Positions 1-8,125 of a stretch of 64,000 bases of DNA are shown in pieces. The stretch is from Streptomyces violaceoruber (lineage in GTDB: Bacteria; Actinomycetota; Actinomycetes; Streptomycetales; Streptomycetaceae): assembly GCA_000720805.1 (NCBI GenBank), contig JODI01000008.1, forward strand, positions 90,366 to 154,365, written 5' to 3'. The notes below the pieces were generated by a model. That model did not search any database. It was not told where the DNA came from and saw only the letters and a list, made by a program, of their open reading frames with translations. The stretch's first letter is position 1. The number at the start of each line of letters is the position of its first letter. Made by a program: the position numbers and the translations under genes.

Positions 1-2399
1 ATGGAGAAGGCGTCCATCATGCCCGCGAGGGTGGAGCCCTGCTTGGACATCTTCAGGAAGACCTCGCCGAGACCGTCGTCCGGGTAGGAGTTGGCGGTCA
101 TGTAGCCCTCGGCGCCGCCGACCGTGAAGGACGTCGTGATGCCGGGGCGGCCCTTCGGGAGACGCTTGCGGACCGGGCGGTACTCGACGATCTTCTCGAC
201 CGTCTCGCGGATGGTCGCCTCGGCCTTCTCCGTGACAGCGTCGGTCGCGGACTTCTCCTTCTCCTTGGTCTTCGCGGAGAGGGGCTGGCCGACCTTGCAG
301 TTGTCACGGTAGATGGCGAGCGCCTTGACGCCCATCTTCCAGGCCTCGAAGTAGACCTCTTCGACGTCCTCGACGGTCGCCGTTTCCGGCAGGTTGACCG
401 TCTTGGAGAGGGCACCGGAGATCCACGGCTGGATCGCGGCCATCATGCGCACATGGCCCATCGCGGAGATGGAGCGCTCACCCATGGCGCAGTCGAAGAC
501 CTCGTAGTGCTCGTGCTTGAGACCGGGTGCGTCGATCACATTGCCGTGGTCGGCGATGTGGGCGACGATCGCCTCGATCTGCTCCTCCTGGTAGCCCAGG
601 CGGCGCAGGGCCTGCGGGACGGTGCCGTTGACGATCTGCATCGAGCCGCCGCCGACCAGCTTCTTGAACTTGACCAGGGCGAGGTCGGGCTCGAGGCCGG
701 TGGTGTCGCAGGACATCGCGAGACCGATGGTGCCGGTCGGGGCGATGACGGACGCCTGGGAGTTACGGAAACCGTTCTTCTCACCGAGGCGCAGCACGTC
801 CTGCCAGGACTCCGTGGCGGCGGCCCAGATCGGCGTGTCCAGGTCGTCCATGCGGACGGCCTTGGAGTTGGCGTCGGAGTGCTGCTTCATGACGCGCAGG
901 TGTGGCTGGGCGTTGCGGGCGTAACCGTCGTACGGGCCGACGACCGCGGCGAGTTCGGCGGAACGCTTGTACGACGTGCCGGTCATCAGGGAGGTGATGG
1001 CGCCGGCGAGGGCGCGGCCGCCGTCCGAGTCGTATGCGTGGCCGGTCGCCATCAGCAGGGCGCCGAGGTTGGCGTAGCCGATGCCGAGCTGGCGGAACGC
1101 GCGCGTGTTCTCGCCGATCTTCTGGGTCGGGAAGTCCGCGAAGCAGATGGAGATGTCCATCGCGGTGATGACGAGCTCGACGACCTTCGCGAAGCGCTCG
1201 ACCTCGAAGGACTGGTGGCCCTTGCTGTCGTCCTTCAGGAACTTCATCAGGTTCAGCGAGGCGAGGTTGCAGGACGTGTTGTCCAGGTGCATGTACTCGC
1301 TGCAGGGGTTGGAGCCGTTGATACGCCCGGACTCCGGGCAGGTGTGCCAGGCGTTGATGGTGTCGTCGTACTGGATACCGGGGTCGGCGCAGGCCCAGGC
1401 CGCCTCGGCCATCTTGCGGAAGAGCGACTTGGCGTCGACCTCTTCGATGACTTCACCGGTCATCCGCGCCCGGAGGCCGAACTTGTCGCCCTGCTCGACC
1501 GCCTTCATGAACTCGTCGTTCACCCGGACCGAGTTGTTGGCGTTCTGGTACTGGACGGACGTGATGTCGTCGCCGCCCAGGTCCATGTCGAAGCCCGCGT
1601 CGCGCAGGGCGCGGATCTTCTCCTCTTCCTTCACCTTGGTCTCGATGAAGTTCTCGATGTCGGGGTGGTCGACGTCGAGGATGACCATCTTGGCGGCACG
1701 GCGGGTGGCGCCGCCGGACTTGATCGTTCCTGCGGAGGCGTCGGCACCACGCATGAAGGAGACCGGGCCGGAGGCGTTGCCTCCCGAGGAGAGCAGCTCC
1801 TTGGAGGAGCGGATGCGGGAGAGGTTCAGGCCTGCACCGGAGCCGCCCTTGAAGATCATGCCCTCTTCCTTGTACCAGTCGAGGATCGACTCCATGGAGT
1901 CGTCGACGGACAGGATGAAACAGGCGGAGACCTGCTGGGGCTGCGCTGTGCCCACGTTGAACCAGACGGGGCTGTTGAAGCTGAAGATCTGGTGCAGGAG
2001 GGCGTACGCCAGCTCGTGCTCGAAGATCTCGGCGTCGGCGGGCGAGGCGAAGTACTTGTAGTCCTCGCCGGCCTTCCGGTACGTCTTCACGATGCGGTCG
2101 ATCAGCTGCCTGAGGCTGGTCTCACGCTGCGGGGTGCCGACGGCACCACGGAAGTACTTGCTGGTGACGATGTTGACCGCGTTCACCGACCAGAAGTCGG
2201 GGAACTCGACGCCACGCTGCTCGAAGTTTACCGAGCCGTCGCGCCAGTTGGTCATGACGACGTCACGGCGCTCCCAGGACACCTCGTCGTACGGATGCAC
2301 GCCGGGGGTGGTGTGGATGCGCTCGATACGCAGTCCCTTGGTCGCCTTGGTGCCCTTGGCGCGGGAACTCCGTGCCGGACCGCTCGCCGTCTCTGTCAT
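1..2399 (-). CDS. nrdJ: Vitamin B12-dependent (class II) ribonucleotide reductase, 3' end outside window
   Basis: Reduces ribonucleotides to deoxyribonucleotides with adenosylcobalamin as radical source, so it works with or without oxygen. About 799 codons are visible; the C-terminal part, normally ending in a Cys-rich tail, runs off the left edge. The frame shows the substrate/phosphate loop GGSGAGLNLSRIR near residues 185-197, a Cys in VSACFILSV near 160, and NPCSEYMHLDNTSCNLASLN with the Cys residues expected around the active site. The ATG at 2399 is preceded by AGGGAGG four bases upstream. It lies 167 bp downstream of nrdR on the same strand, and the pair is probably cotranscribed from the promoter above nrdR. 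Identification is very secure. Confidence 0.97.
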   Translation of the reverse strand, partial: MTETASGPARSSRAKGTKATKGLRIERIHTTPGVHPYDEVSWERRDVVMTNWRDGSVNFEQRGVEFPDFWSVNAVNIVTSKYFRGAVGTPQRETSLRQLIDRIVKTYRKAGEDYKYFASPADAEIFEHELAYALLHQIFSFNSPVWFNVGTAQPQQVSACFILSVDDSMESILDWYKEEGMIFKGGSGAGLNLSRIRSSKELLSSGGNASGPVSFMRGADASAGTIKSGGATRRAAKMVILDVDHPDIENFIETKVKEEEKIRALRDAGFDMDLGGDDITSVQYQNANNSVRVNDEFMKAVEQGDKFGLRARMTGEVIEEVDAKSLFRKMAEAAWACADPGIQYDDTINAWHTCPESGRINGSNPCSEYMHLDNTSCNLASLNLMKFLKDDSKGHQSFEVERFAKVVELVITAMDISICFADFPTQKIGENTRAFRQLGIGYANLGALLMATGHAYDSDGGRALAGAITSLMTGTSYKRSAELAAVVGPYDGYARNAQPHLRVMKQHSDANSKAVRMDDLDTPIWAAATESWQDVLRLGEKNGFRNSQASVIAPTGTIGLAMSCDTTGLEPDLALVKFKKLVGGGSMQIVNGTVPQALRRLGYQEEQIEAIVAHIADHGNVIDAPGLKHEHYEVFDCAMGERSISAMGHVRMMAAIQPWISGALSKTVNLPETATVEDVEEVYFEAWKMGVKALAIYRDNCKVGQPLSAKTKEKEKSATDAVTEKAEATIRETVEKIVEYRPVRKRLPKGRPGITTSFTVGGAEGYMTANSYPDDGLGEVFLKMSKQGSTLAGMMDAFS

Positions 2400-2566
2400 G
2401 CCGCCTCCCTGTACGGGCTAAAACGCCCTGAAGTGCCACGATGTTCCCGTGACACGGTGTTCTGTCTGGTGTTGCGGGCACCCATGCGCTACGCCCGCAA
2501 CAGGTCTTCTCACCGTCGCCGTCCGGCCGGCCCCGGAGTCCGACGCTCCGTCGTCCGGCCCGCCGG

Positions 2567-3142
2567 TCAGTCGGCGGCGCGTGCGGGTTCGGGGACCTGA
2601 GCGGTCCCTCCGGACCCGCGGTCGTCTCCCTGGCCCCCCGCGACAGCACCCTTGCCGTCGGCAGCGTCCTCGCGGTCCTCGTCGTCCGCGGCGGGGGGTC
2701 CCGTCTCCCTGAGTTCCGTGATGGCCGCCTCGAAGTCCTCAAGCGAGTCGAACGCCCGGTAGACGGAGGCGAATCGCAGATAGGCGACGAGGTCGAGTTC
2801 CTGCAACGGGCCGAGTATGGCCAGTCCCACGTCGTGGGTGGTCAGTTCGGCGCTCCCGGTGGCCCTCACCGCCTCCTCGACCCGTTGGCCGAGCTGGGCG
2901 AGCGCGTCCTCGGTGACAGGCCGTCCCTGGCATGCCTTGCGCACACCGTTGATGACCTTGGTACGGCTGAAAGGCTCGGTTACTCCGGACCGCTTGACCA
3001 CCATGAGCGAACACGTCTCCACGGTCGTGAAACGACGGGAGCAGTCAGGGCACTGGCGGCGCCTGCGGATAGACGTGCCGTCGTCGGTCGTACGACTGTC
3101 GACGACGCGACTGTCGGGATGCCTGCAGAAGGGGCAGTGCAT
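2567..3142 (-). CDS. nrdR: Transcriptional repressor NrdR
   Basis: ATP/dATP-sensing repressor of ribonucleotide reductase genes. The protein starts [17 protein letters not shown] and carries a four-Cys zinc ribbon (CPFC near residues 3-6, CPDC near 34-37), followed by an ATP-cone domain (about 49-139: [22 protein letters not shown] onward). At 191 residues it is longer than the usual 150-160; the extra length is an acidic, Gly-rich C-terminal tail with no recognisable fold. The ATG at 3142 has GGAAG just upstream and GAGGAGG further up. It is the first gene of the nrdRJ unit, and two NrdR boxes lie 109-154 bp upstream, so it should repress itself. Confidence 0.97.
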   Translation of the reverse strand: MHCPFCRHPDSRVVDSRTTDDGTSIRRRRQCPDCSRRFTTVETCSLMVVKRSGVTEPFSRTKVINGVRKACQGRPVTEDALAQLGQRVEEAVRATGSAELTTHDVGLAILGPLQELDLVAYLRFASVYRAFDSLEDFEAAITELRETGPPAADDEDREDAADGKGAVAGGQGDDRGSGGTAQVPEPARAAD

Positions 3143-3250
3143 GATCTTCCAACCCTCCTCACAGCAGACTCAATAGCCTCAGGAGGCCTCCCGGGCCCCA
3201 CGAAGCAGCCCCCAGCATAGGCGATCGCCGCGGACCGGATGACCCGGGGG

Positions 3251-3296
3251 ACCACAACTTCTGGGCTGCTGCTGCAATCCAACCACTAGATGTGGG
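3251..3296 (-). promoter_or_regulatory. Tandem NrdR boxes upstream of nrdRJ
   Basis: Two related 15-bp sites, accacaacttctggg (3251-3265) and accactagatgtggg (3282-3296), are identical at 11 of 15 positions. The second contains the dyad CCAC-N5-GTGG. They start exactly 31 bp apart. NrdR operators in other bacteria are paired boxes with centres about three helical turns apart, so spacing and position fit. The remaining nrdR-lexA gap (3143-3706) holds the promoters of both genes and the lexA SOS box; I found no cobalamin riboswitch in it. Confidence 0.75.
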
Positions 3297-3632
3297 GATT
3301 GGCCCATACATACACGCCTTGCTTCCGCAGCACTTCCGCATTGGCATGTGCCGCTGGTCCGTACGCCACAGCGACACACGGGGGTGCACAGCAGTATCGC
3401 TTCGCCACATGCGGAGATACCGTGGGCGCCGCAGGGAGGACGCGTGGGGTTCCCGCAGAGATGGGAGCCGGTTCCCGGTTGACGGGATGGCGGATGGCAA
3501 ACTGGGGCGGCACCCATGAGGTCGCCACCCCGGCGGCGAAGAGTACAACAATGAGCCCTTTTGCCCGCTAGGCACCGCGTCAGCCATACACCCAAACACA
3601 TGATCAAGTCAGGTTATTCGCGTTTTTTCACT

Positions 3633-3646
3633 CGAACGTGTGTTTG
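3633..3646 (+). promoter_or_regulatory. SOS box of lexA
   Basis: The sequence cgaacgtgtgtttg matches the Gram-positive/actinobacterial LexA operator CGAAC-N4-GTTYG with one deviation in the right arm. It lies 61 bp upstream of the lexA GTG, as expected for autoregulation. Confidence 0.8.
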
Positions 3647-3706
3647 GCGCAACCTTTCGAAAGCAACTACCGTTGTGCAGCAGGGAGACCATCGAGAGGG
3701 GCCGAC

Positions 3707-4486
3707 GTGACCACCACCGCAGACAGTGCCACCATCACTGCCCAGGACCGCTCCCAGGGCCGACTTGAGCCGGTGCATGCGATGAACGAAGCCGCGAATC
3801 CCGAGGGGCACAAGCGCTCCCTGCCGGGCCGACCTCCAGGCATCCGGGCGGACAGCTCCGGACTCACCGACCGGCAGCGCCGGGTGATCGAGGTCATCAG
3901 GGACTCCGTGCAGCGGCGCGGCTACCCGCCGTCAATGCGGGAGATCGGCCAGGCCGTCGGCCTTTCCAGCACCTCTTCCGTCGCCCATCAGCTGATGGCA
4001 CTGGAGCGCAAGGGCTTCCTGCGCCGCGACCCGCACCGCCCGCGCGCGTACGAGGTGCGCGGCTCGGACCAGGCCTCGTCGGCCCAGCCCACCGACACCG
4101 CGGGCAAGCCCGCTGCGTCGTACGTCCCGCTGGTCGGCCGCATCGCCGCAGGTGGCCCGATCCTGGCGGAGGAATCCGTCGAGGACGTCTTCCCGCTCCC
4201 CCGCCAGCTGGTCGGTGACGGCGAGCTGTTCGTCCTCAAGGTCGTCGGCGACTCGATGATCGAGGCCGCGATCTGTGACGGCGATTGGGTCACCGTCCGC
4301 CGCCAGCCGGTCGCTGAGAACGGTGACATCGTGGCCGCGATGCTCGACGGTGAAGCCACCGTCAAGCGCTTCAAGCGCGAGGACGGCCATGTCTGGCTCC
4401 TCCCGCACAACTCCGCCTACGAGCCGATCCCGGGCGATGACGCGACCATCCTGGGCAAGGTGGTGGCGGTGCTGCGGCGCGTGTGA
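3707..4486 (+). CDS. lexA: LexA repressor
   Basis: SOS repressor that self-cleaves when stimulated by the RecA filament. The 259-residue protein has an N-terminal winged helix (about 52-116, [15 protein letters not shown]...), a cleavage site Ala148-Gly149 in GRIAAGGP, catalytic Ser183 in GDSMIEA and catalytic Lys220 in GEATVKRF. The GTG at 3707 was chosen because GAGAGGGG lies just upstream and the protein then starts [14 protein letters not shown] as in Streptomyces orthologues; a longer reading from 3638 would overlap the SOS box. The gene is monocistronic, divergent from nrdR and convergent with the helicase gene. Confidence 0.97.
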   Translation: MTTTADSATITAQDRSQGRLEPVHAMNEAANPEGHKRSLPGRPPGIRADSSGLTDRQRRVIEVIRDSVQRRGYPPSMREIGQAVGLSSTSSVAHQLMALERKGFLRRDPHRPRAYEVRGSDQASSAQPTDTAGKPAASYVPLVGRIAAGGPILAEESVEDVFPLPRQLVGDGELFVLKVVGDSMIEAAICDGDWVTVRRQPVAENGDIVAAMLDGEATVKRFKREDGHVWLLPHNSAYEPIPGDDATILGKVVAVLRRV

Positions 4487-4527
4487 CGGCTGCGGCGGGC
4501 GAGCCTCCAAGGCCCCGCCCTCTGACC

Positions 4528-4561
4528 GGGCCCCGGGACCTCTGCGCCGGTTCCGGGGCCC
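4528..4561 (+). terminator. GC-rich hairpin after lexA
   Basis: Arms gggccccgg (from 4528) and ccggggccc (to 4561) form a perfect 9-bp stem 42 bp past the lexA stop. There is no U tract, as is common in Streptomyces. Confidence 0.55.
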
Positions 4562-4597
4562 TGTGCTGTGCGGCCCCCAGGGATGCCGACTGGCCTG

Positions 4598-4645
4598 GAT
4601 CGGGGGTTGGCCTGTCCCCACGTGGGGACAGGCCAACCCCCGATC
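4598..4645. terminator. 48-bp perfect palindrome, bidirectional terminator between lexA and dinG-like gene
   Basis: A perfect inverted repeat centred at 4621/4622 (core TGTCCCCACGTGGGGACA), with 24-bp arms and no mismatches. Its right edge contains the stop codon of the minus-strand helicase gene (4644-4646). It lies between two converging genes and would fold on either transcript. Confidence 0.7.
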
Positions 4646-6647
4646 ACTCCGTCTCTGCCTGTTCCGTCTGTTCCGTCTGTTCCACCTGCTTCGCCGCCGC
4701 GTCGATTGCAGCCAGCGACTTCCGGACCTGGTTACCGTCCGTCGTGTACCAGAAGTCGGGCAGTGACGCCTTCAGATAACTCCCGTATCGCGCCGTGGCC
4801 AGTCGCTGATCCAGTACGGCGACCACGCCACGGTCCCCCGACGCTCGTACCAGGCGGCCGGCACCCTGGGCCATGAGCAGGGCCGCATGAGTGGCTGCGA
4901 CCGCCATGAAGCCATTGCCGCCTGCGTCCTCCACAGCTTTCTGGCGGGCACTCATCAGCGGGTCGTCCGGCCGCGGGAACGGGATCTTGTCCATGACGAC
5001 CAACTGGCAGCTGGGCCCGGGCACGTCGACGCCCTGCCAGAGCGACAACGTGCCGAACAGACACGTCTTCGGATCGGCCGAGAAGTTCTTGATCAACTCA
5101 CCGAGGGTTTCCTCGCCCTGCAGGAGAATCGGAAACTCGGGGATACGTGAGCGCAGTTCCTCCGCGGCGAGTTGGGCTCCCCGCATCGAGGAGAACAGGC
5201 CCAGGGTGCGGCCGCCGGCCGCCTGGATCAGCTCCGTGAGCTCGTCGAGCATGTCCGCACGGTCGCCGTCCCGCGCGGGGCGCGCCAGATGCTTGGCCAC
5301 GTACAAGATGCCCTGCTTGGGATAGTCGAAGGGCGAGCCGACGTCGACACCCTTCCACTGAGGGATGTCCTCGCCCTCCGTGCCTTCGGGGGCGAGGCCC
5401 AGCGAGGCGCCGACTCCGTTGAAGTCGCCACCCAGTTTCAGGGTCGCGGACGTAAGGATCACCGAGCGGTCCGTGAAGAGCTTCTCCCTCAGCAGGCCCG
5501 AGACGGACATCGGGGCGACGCGCAAGGAGGCGCCGAAGCGGTCGTGTCGCTCGTACCAGACGACATCCCACTCGGAGCCGTTCGTGATCCGCTCCGCCAC
5601 GTCGTGCACGCTCTCGACCGAGGCCAGCGCCTGTTTGCGGACCGCGTCCTCGTCCTGCACGGATTTGTCGCGGGTCGCGCCGATCCCGGAGATCACGGTG
5701 CGGCAGGCGTCACGCAGCGCCATGAGCGCGTAGCCGAGGTCTTCCGGGACCTCTTCCAGGCGGCCCGGCAGCGCCAGCTCCATCAACCGCTCGAAGCCCT
5801 CGGCGGCGGTCTGGAGCTGGTCTGCGGCCTTCTCGTTGACCAGCTTCGCGGCACGGCGCACCGCGCGGTTGACCTGACCCGGGGTGAGCTCGCCGGTGGC
5901 CACACCGGTGACCCGCGAGACGAGTTCGTGCGCCTCGTCGACGATCAGTACCTCGTGTTGCGGGAGGACCGGGGCGCCCTCGATGGCGTCGATCGCCAGC
6001 AGTGCGTGGTTGGTGACGACGACCTCGGCGAGCTTGGCGCGCTCCCGGGCCATCTCGGCGAAGCACTCTGCGCCGTACGCGCATTTCGTGGCGCCCAGGC
6101 ATTCGCGCGAGGAGACCGACACCTGCGCCCACGCCCGGTCGGACACGCCGGGCGTGAGGTTGTCGCGGTCACCTGTCTCGGTCTCGTCCGACCAGTCACG
6201 CAGTCTCAACAGGTCCTGGCCCAGCTTGCTGGTGGGTGCCGCAGCCTCGAACTGATCGAAGAGGCCCTCCTCCTCGTCCTGTGGGACGCCCTCGTGCAGG
6301 CGGTGCAGGCAGAGGTAGTTCGACCGGCCCTTGAGCATCGCGAACTCCGGGCGGCGGCGCAGCAGCGGATGCAACGCCTCGACCGTGCGCGGCAGGTCCC
6401 GCTCCACGAGTTGGCGCTGCAGAGCGAGGGTGGCGGTCGCCACGACGACACGCTCCCCATGCGCGAGCGCGGGCACGAGATAGCCCAGCGACTTTCCGGT
6501 GCCGGTGCCGGCCTGGACCAGCAGGTGGGAGCTGTCGTCGATCGCGTCTGCGACGGCTTCGGCCATGGTCACCTGGCCGGGGCGCTCCGTGCCGCCGACA
6601 GCAGTGACGGCAGCATGCAGGAGTTCGGGGAGTGAGTGCTTCGTCAT
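4644..6647 (-). CDS. dinG: DinG/XPD-type superfamily 2 DNA helicase
   Basis: ATP-dependent 5'-3' DNA helicase of the XPD/DinG iron-sulfur family, thought to unwind structured or RNA-containing duplexes during repair. The 667-residue protein has Walker A AGTGTGKS (46-53), four Cys spaced for a 4Fe-4S cluster (YLCLHRL, then RECLGATKC and GAEC), DEAH in LIVDEAHELVS, and C-terminal motifs ending in QGAGRLVRASGDRG. A low-complexity tail (EQTEQTEQAETE) ends it. The ATG at 6647 has no clear ribosome binding site, consistent with the damage-type promoter immediately upstream. The neighbouring lexA supports a repair role. The family is certain; the exact orthology to E. coli DinG is inferred. Confidence 0.92.
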   Translation of the reverse strand: MTKHSLPELLHAAVTAVGGTERPGQVTMAEAVADAIDDSSHLLVQAGTGTGKSLGYLVPALAHGERVVVATATLALQRQLVERDLPRTVEALHPLLRRRPEFAMLKGRSNYLCLHRLHEGVPQDEEEGLFDQFEAAAPTSKLGQDLLRLRDWSDETETGDRDNLTPGVSDRAWAQVSVSSRECLGATKCAYGAECFAEMARERAKLAEVVVTNHALLAIDAIEGAPVLPQHEVLIVDEAHELVSRVTGVATGELTPGQVNRAVRRAAKLVNEKAADQLQTAAEGFERLMELALPGRLEEVPEDLGYALMALRDACRTVISGIGATRDKSVQDEDAVRKQALASVESVHDVAERITNGSEWDVVWYERHDRFGASLRVAPMSVSGLLREKLFTDRSVILTSATLKLGGDFNGVGASLGLAPEGTEGEDIPQWKGVDVGSPFDYPKQGILYVAKHLARPARDGDRADMLDELTELIQAAGGRTLGLFSSMRGAQLAAEELRSRIPEFPILLQGEETLGELIKNFSADPKTCLFGTLSLWQGVDVPGPSCQLVVMDKIPFPRPDDPLMSARQKAVEDAGGNGFMAVAATHAALLMAQGAGRLVRASGDRGVVAVLDQRLATARYGSYLKASLPDFWYTTDGNQVRKSLAAIDAAAKQVEQTEQTEQAETE

Positions 6648-6656
6648 AGCGCGACC

Positions 6657-6679
6657 ACCCTACGGCCCGGCACTGACAA
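6657..6679 (-). promoter_or_regulatory. RecA-NDp (PafBC-type) damage promoter of dinG-like gene
   Basis: On the minus strand TTGTCAGTG, 8 bp, then TAGGGT, a full match to the TTGTCRGTG-N8-TANNNT motif described for LexA-independent damage promoters in mycobacteria. The -10 element ends 9 bases before the ATG at 6647, so the transcript would have a leader of only a few bases or none. Confidence 0.75.
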
Positions 6680-6871
6680 ACGGGTGATCAAGGCGGGGAA
6701 CATGGGTGGGATCAAGACCGGGTGCTCCTCGGGCGGGGATCGGACCGGTTCGGTGTCGGTCGGGTCTGGCCGGTTCCGGTTCGGATTGGATGGTTCGAGG
6801 ATCGTGATCGCTTCGGTTTTGTCCGCCGGTGGGTCGGTAGGACGTACGGGCGGGCGATCGGGGTGGGGGCG

Positions 6872-7001
6872 GTGCCGGTCACGGCGCAACCAGCGAAATC
6901 GGTGGTGTGGAGTTCGTGCCGGTCACGGCTCGGCCGGCGGGGCCGGTTGCGTGGAGTTGGTGCTGGTCACGGCTCGGATCGGGCGGCTGTGGCCGACGGG
7001 C
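6872..7001. repeat. 44-bp imperfect tandem repeat in a 462-bp gene-free gap
   Basis: Units begin at 6872, 6916 and 6960 with gtgccggtcacgg, gtgccggtcacgg and gtgctggtcacgg, a period of exactly 44 bp with a shared gtggagtt end. The period is not a multiple of three, which argues against coding. The rest of the gap (6648-7109) contains only the helicase promoter and GGT/CGG-rich sequence. Confidence 0.8.
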
Positions 7002-7109
7002 GTCGGCTTGTTGGGGATGTGTGCGGTCCGGCCGGAAATCCGTTCGGCGGGAGTGGGAACCGGATCGACATGAGCGGTGTACTAAAAGTGACGACGCTGC
7101 GACGTGGCG

Positions 7110-7940
7110 TTACAGAAGATGGCGCAGGGACCGGTCTCGGACCATGAGGGCGGCCCGCTTGGCGGGCAGGTCGACCTCGGCGGAGAAAAGGAAACCGGCG
7201 CCCAGAAAGGCGGCGATGGAGGGAATGTTGCGAAGGTCGGGTTCCGCGACGACGCGGGCACAGGCAGACCGCTTGGCGAACACGAAATCGGCGACGGCCC
7301 TGAGCAGAGCACTGCCGAGCCCCCTGCCCCGGTCGCCGACACCGCCGATGAGGAGGTGGATACCGATGTCGTGGGGACGGGCCGGATAGTGTCGGGCCAG
7401 CGGATCGAGGTCCGCACGGTAGAGCTCCCAGTAGCTCATCGGCGTGCCCTCCAACACGCCGAGGCATGGGACGCTGCACCCGTCGCCGGCAAGCTGGGTT
7501 CGCAGATGTTCCTCGGTCACGGCCTGAGGCCCGGCCAGTGCCCAGAACTCCGCGACGGCGGGGTCGTTCATCCAGCGGCTGATGAGCGGTAGGTCCCGTT
7601 CAATGTGAACGGGCACGAGCTCGAACACGCCTACGGGGGTGGCGACCGGCCCCCAGTCGGCGATGCGATCGAAGAGGTCGTCAGCCGTCGGGAGGACACG
7701 GGCGGGCGGTGACGTGCCCTCGGCACCGAGGCGGGCGGGGCCCGTGTCGGACCCACCCGCCTCCCAGAAGTGCGCAAGGAGTTTCTCGGGCAGACACAGG
7801 TCCAGCGTGTCCTGACTTCTCTGGCTGCCCACGCGTACGCCCGGAACGATGCAGCTTTCGCCCATACGGGCTCTCGCGTCGGAGCCGATGTCGACCCGCC
7901 GGACGGTACCGGCATTGGCGTTCGCGTCGGTTGGAGGCAT
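7110..7940 (-). CDS. Siderophore-type GNAT acyltransferase (IucB/RhbD-like)
   Basis: Probable acetyl-CoA (or acyl-CoA) N-acyltransferase acting on an amine or hydroxylamine building block of the siderophore. The 276-residue protein has the C-terminal GNAT fold of the IucB/AlcB/RhbD group: HIERDLPLISRWMNDPAVAEFW, then YWELYRA, then an acetyl-CoA loop around DRGRGLGSALLRAV. The ATG at 7940 is preceded by AGGAG seven bases upstream. The N-terminal ~110 residues are poorly conserved in appearance. It lies 185 bp downstream of the NIS synthetase on the same strand and is likely the last gene of the operon. Confidence 0.85.
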   Translation of the reverse strand: MPPTDANANAGTVRRVDIGSDARARMGESCIVPGVRVGSQRSQDTLDLCLPEKLLAHFWEAGGSDTGPARLGAEGTSPPARVLPTADDLFDRIADWGPVATPVGVFELVPVHIERDLPLISRWMNDPAVAEFWALAGPQAVTEEHLRTQLAGDGCSVPCLGVLEGTPMSYWELYRADLDPLARHYPARPHDIGIHLLIGGVGDRGRGLGSALLRAVADFVFAKRSACARVVAEPDLRNIPSIAAFLGAGFLFSAEVDLPAKRAALMVRDRSLRHLL

Positions 7941-8125
7941 GGTGACGCTCCTGTCGGGAGAGGGGGCATGTTTCCTCGAGGACGAAGGGAGTTGGTGGTG
8001 GCCGGAGGATCGGTCAGGAAGGGCAGGAAGTCGGTGGTGATCAGCAGTGCCGGTCAGGGAAGGCAGGGAGGCGATGGCGATCAGGGCTGCCGATCCCGGA
8101 TGGGGGGCGGGGATGAGGAGCGCGG

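Noticed and set aside
453..2600. 715-codon plus-strand open frame over nrdJ
   Set aside because: It is the antisense shadow of nrdJ: long because of high GC, with no start signal and Val/Asp/Gly-monotonous sequence.
3297..3632. Cobalamin riboswitch upstream of nrdR
   Set aside because: I looked for a B12 box on the minus strand and found only loose resemblance. In Streptomyces the described B12 riboswitch precedes the class I nrd operon, not nrdRJ.
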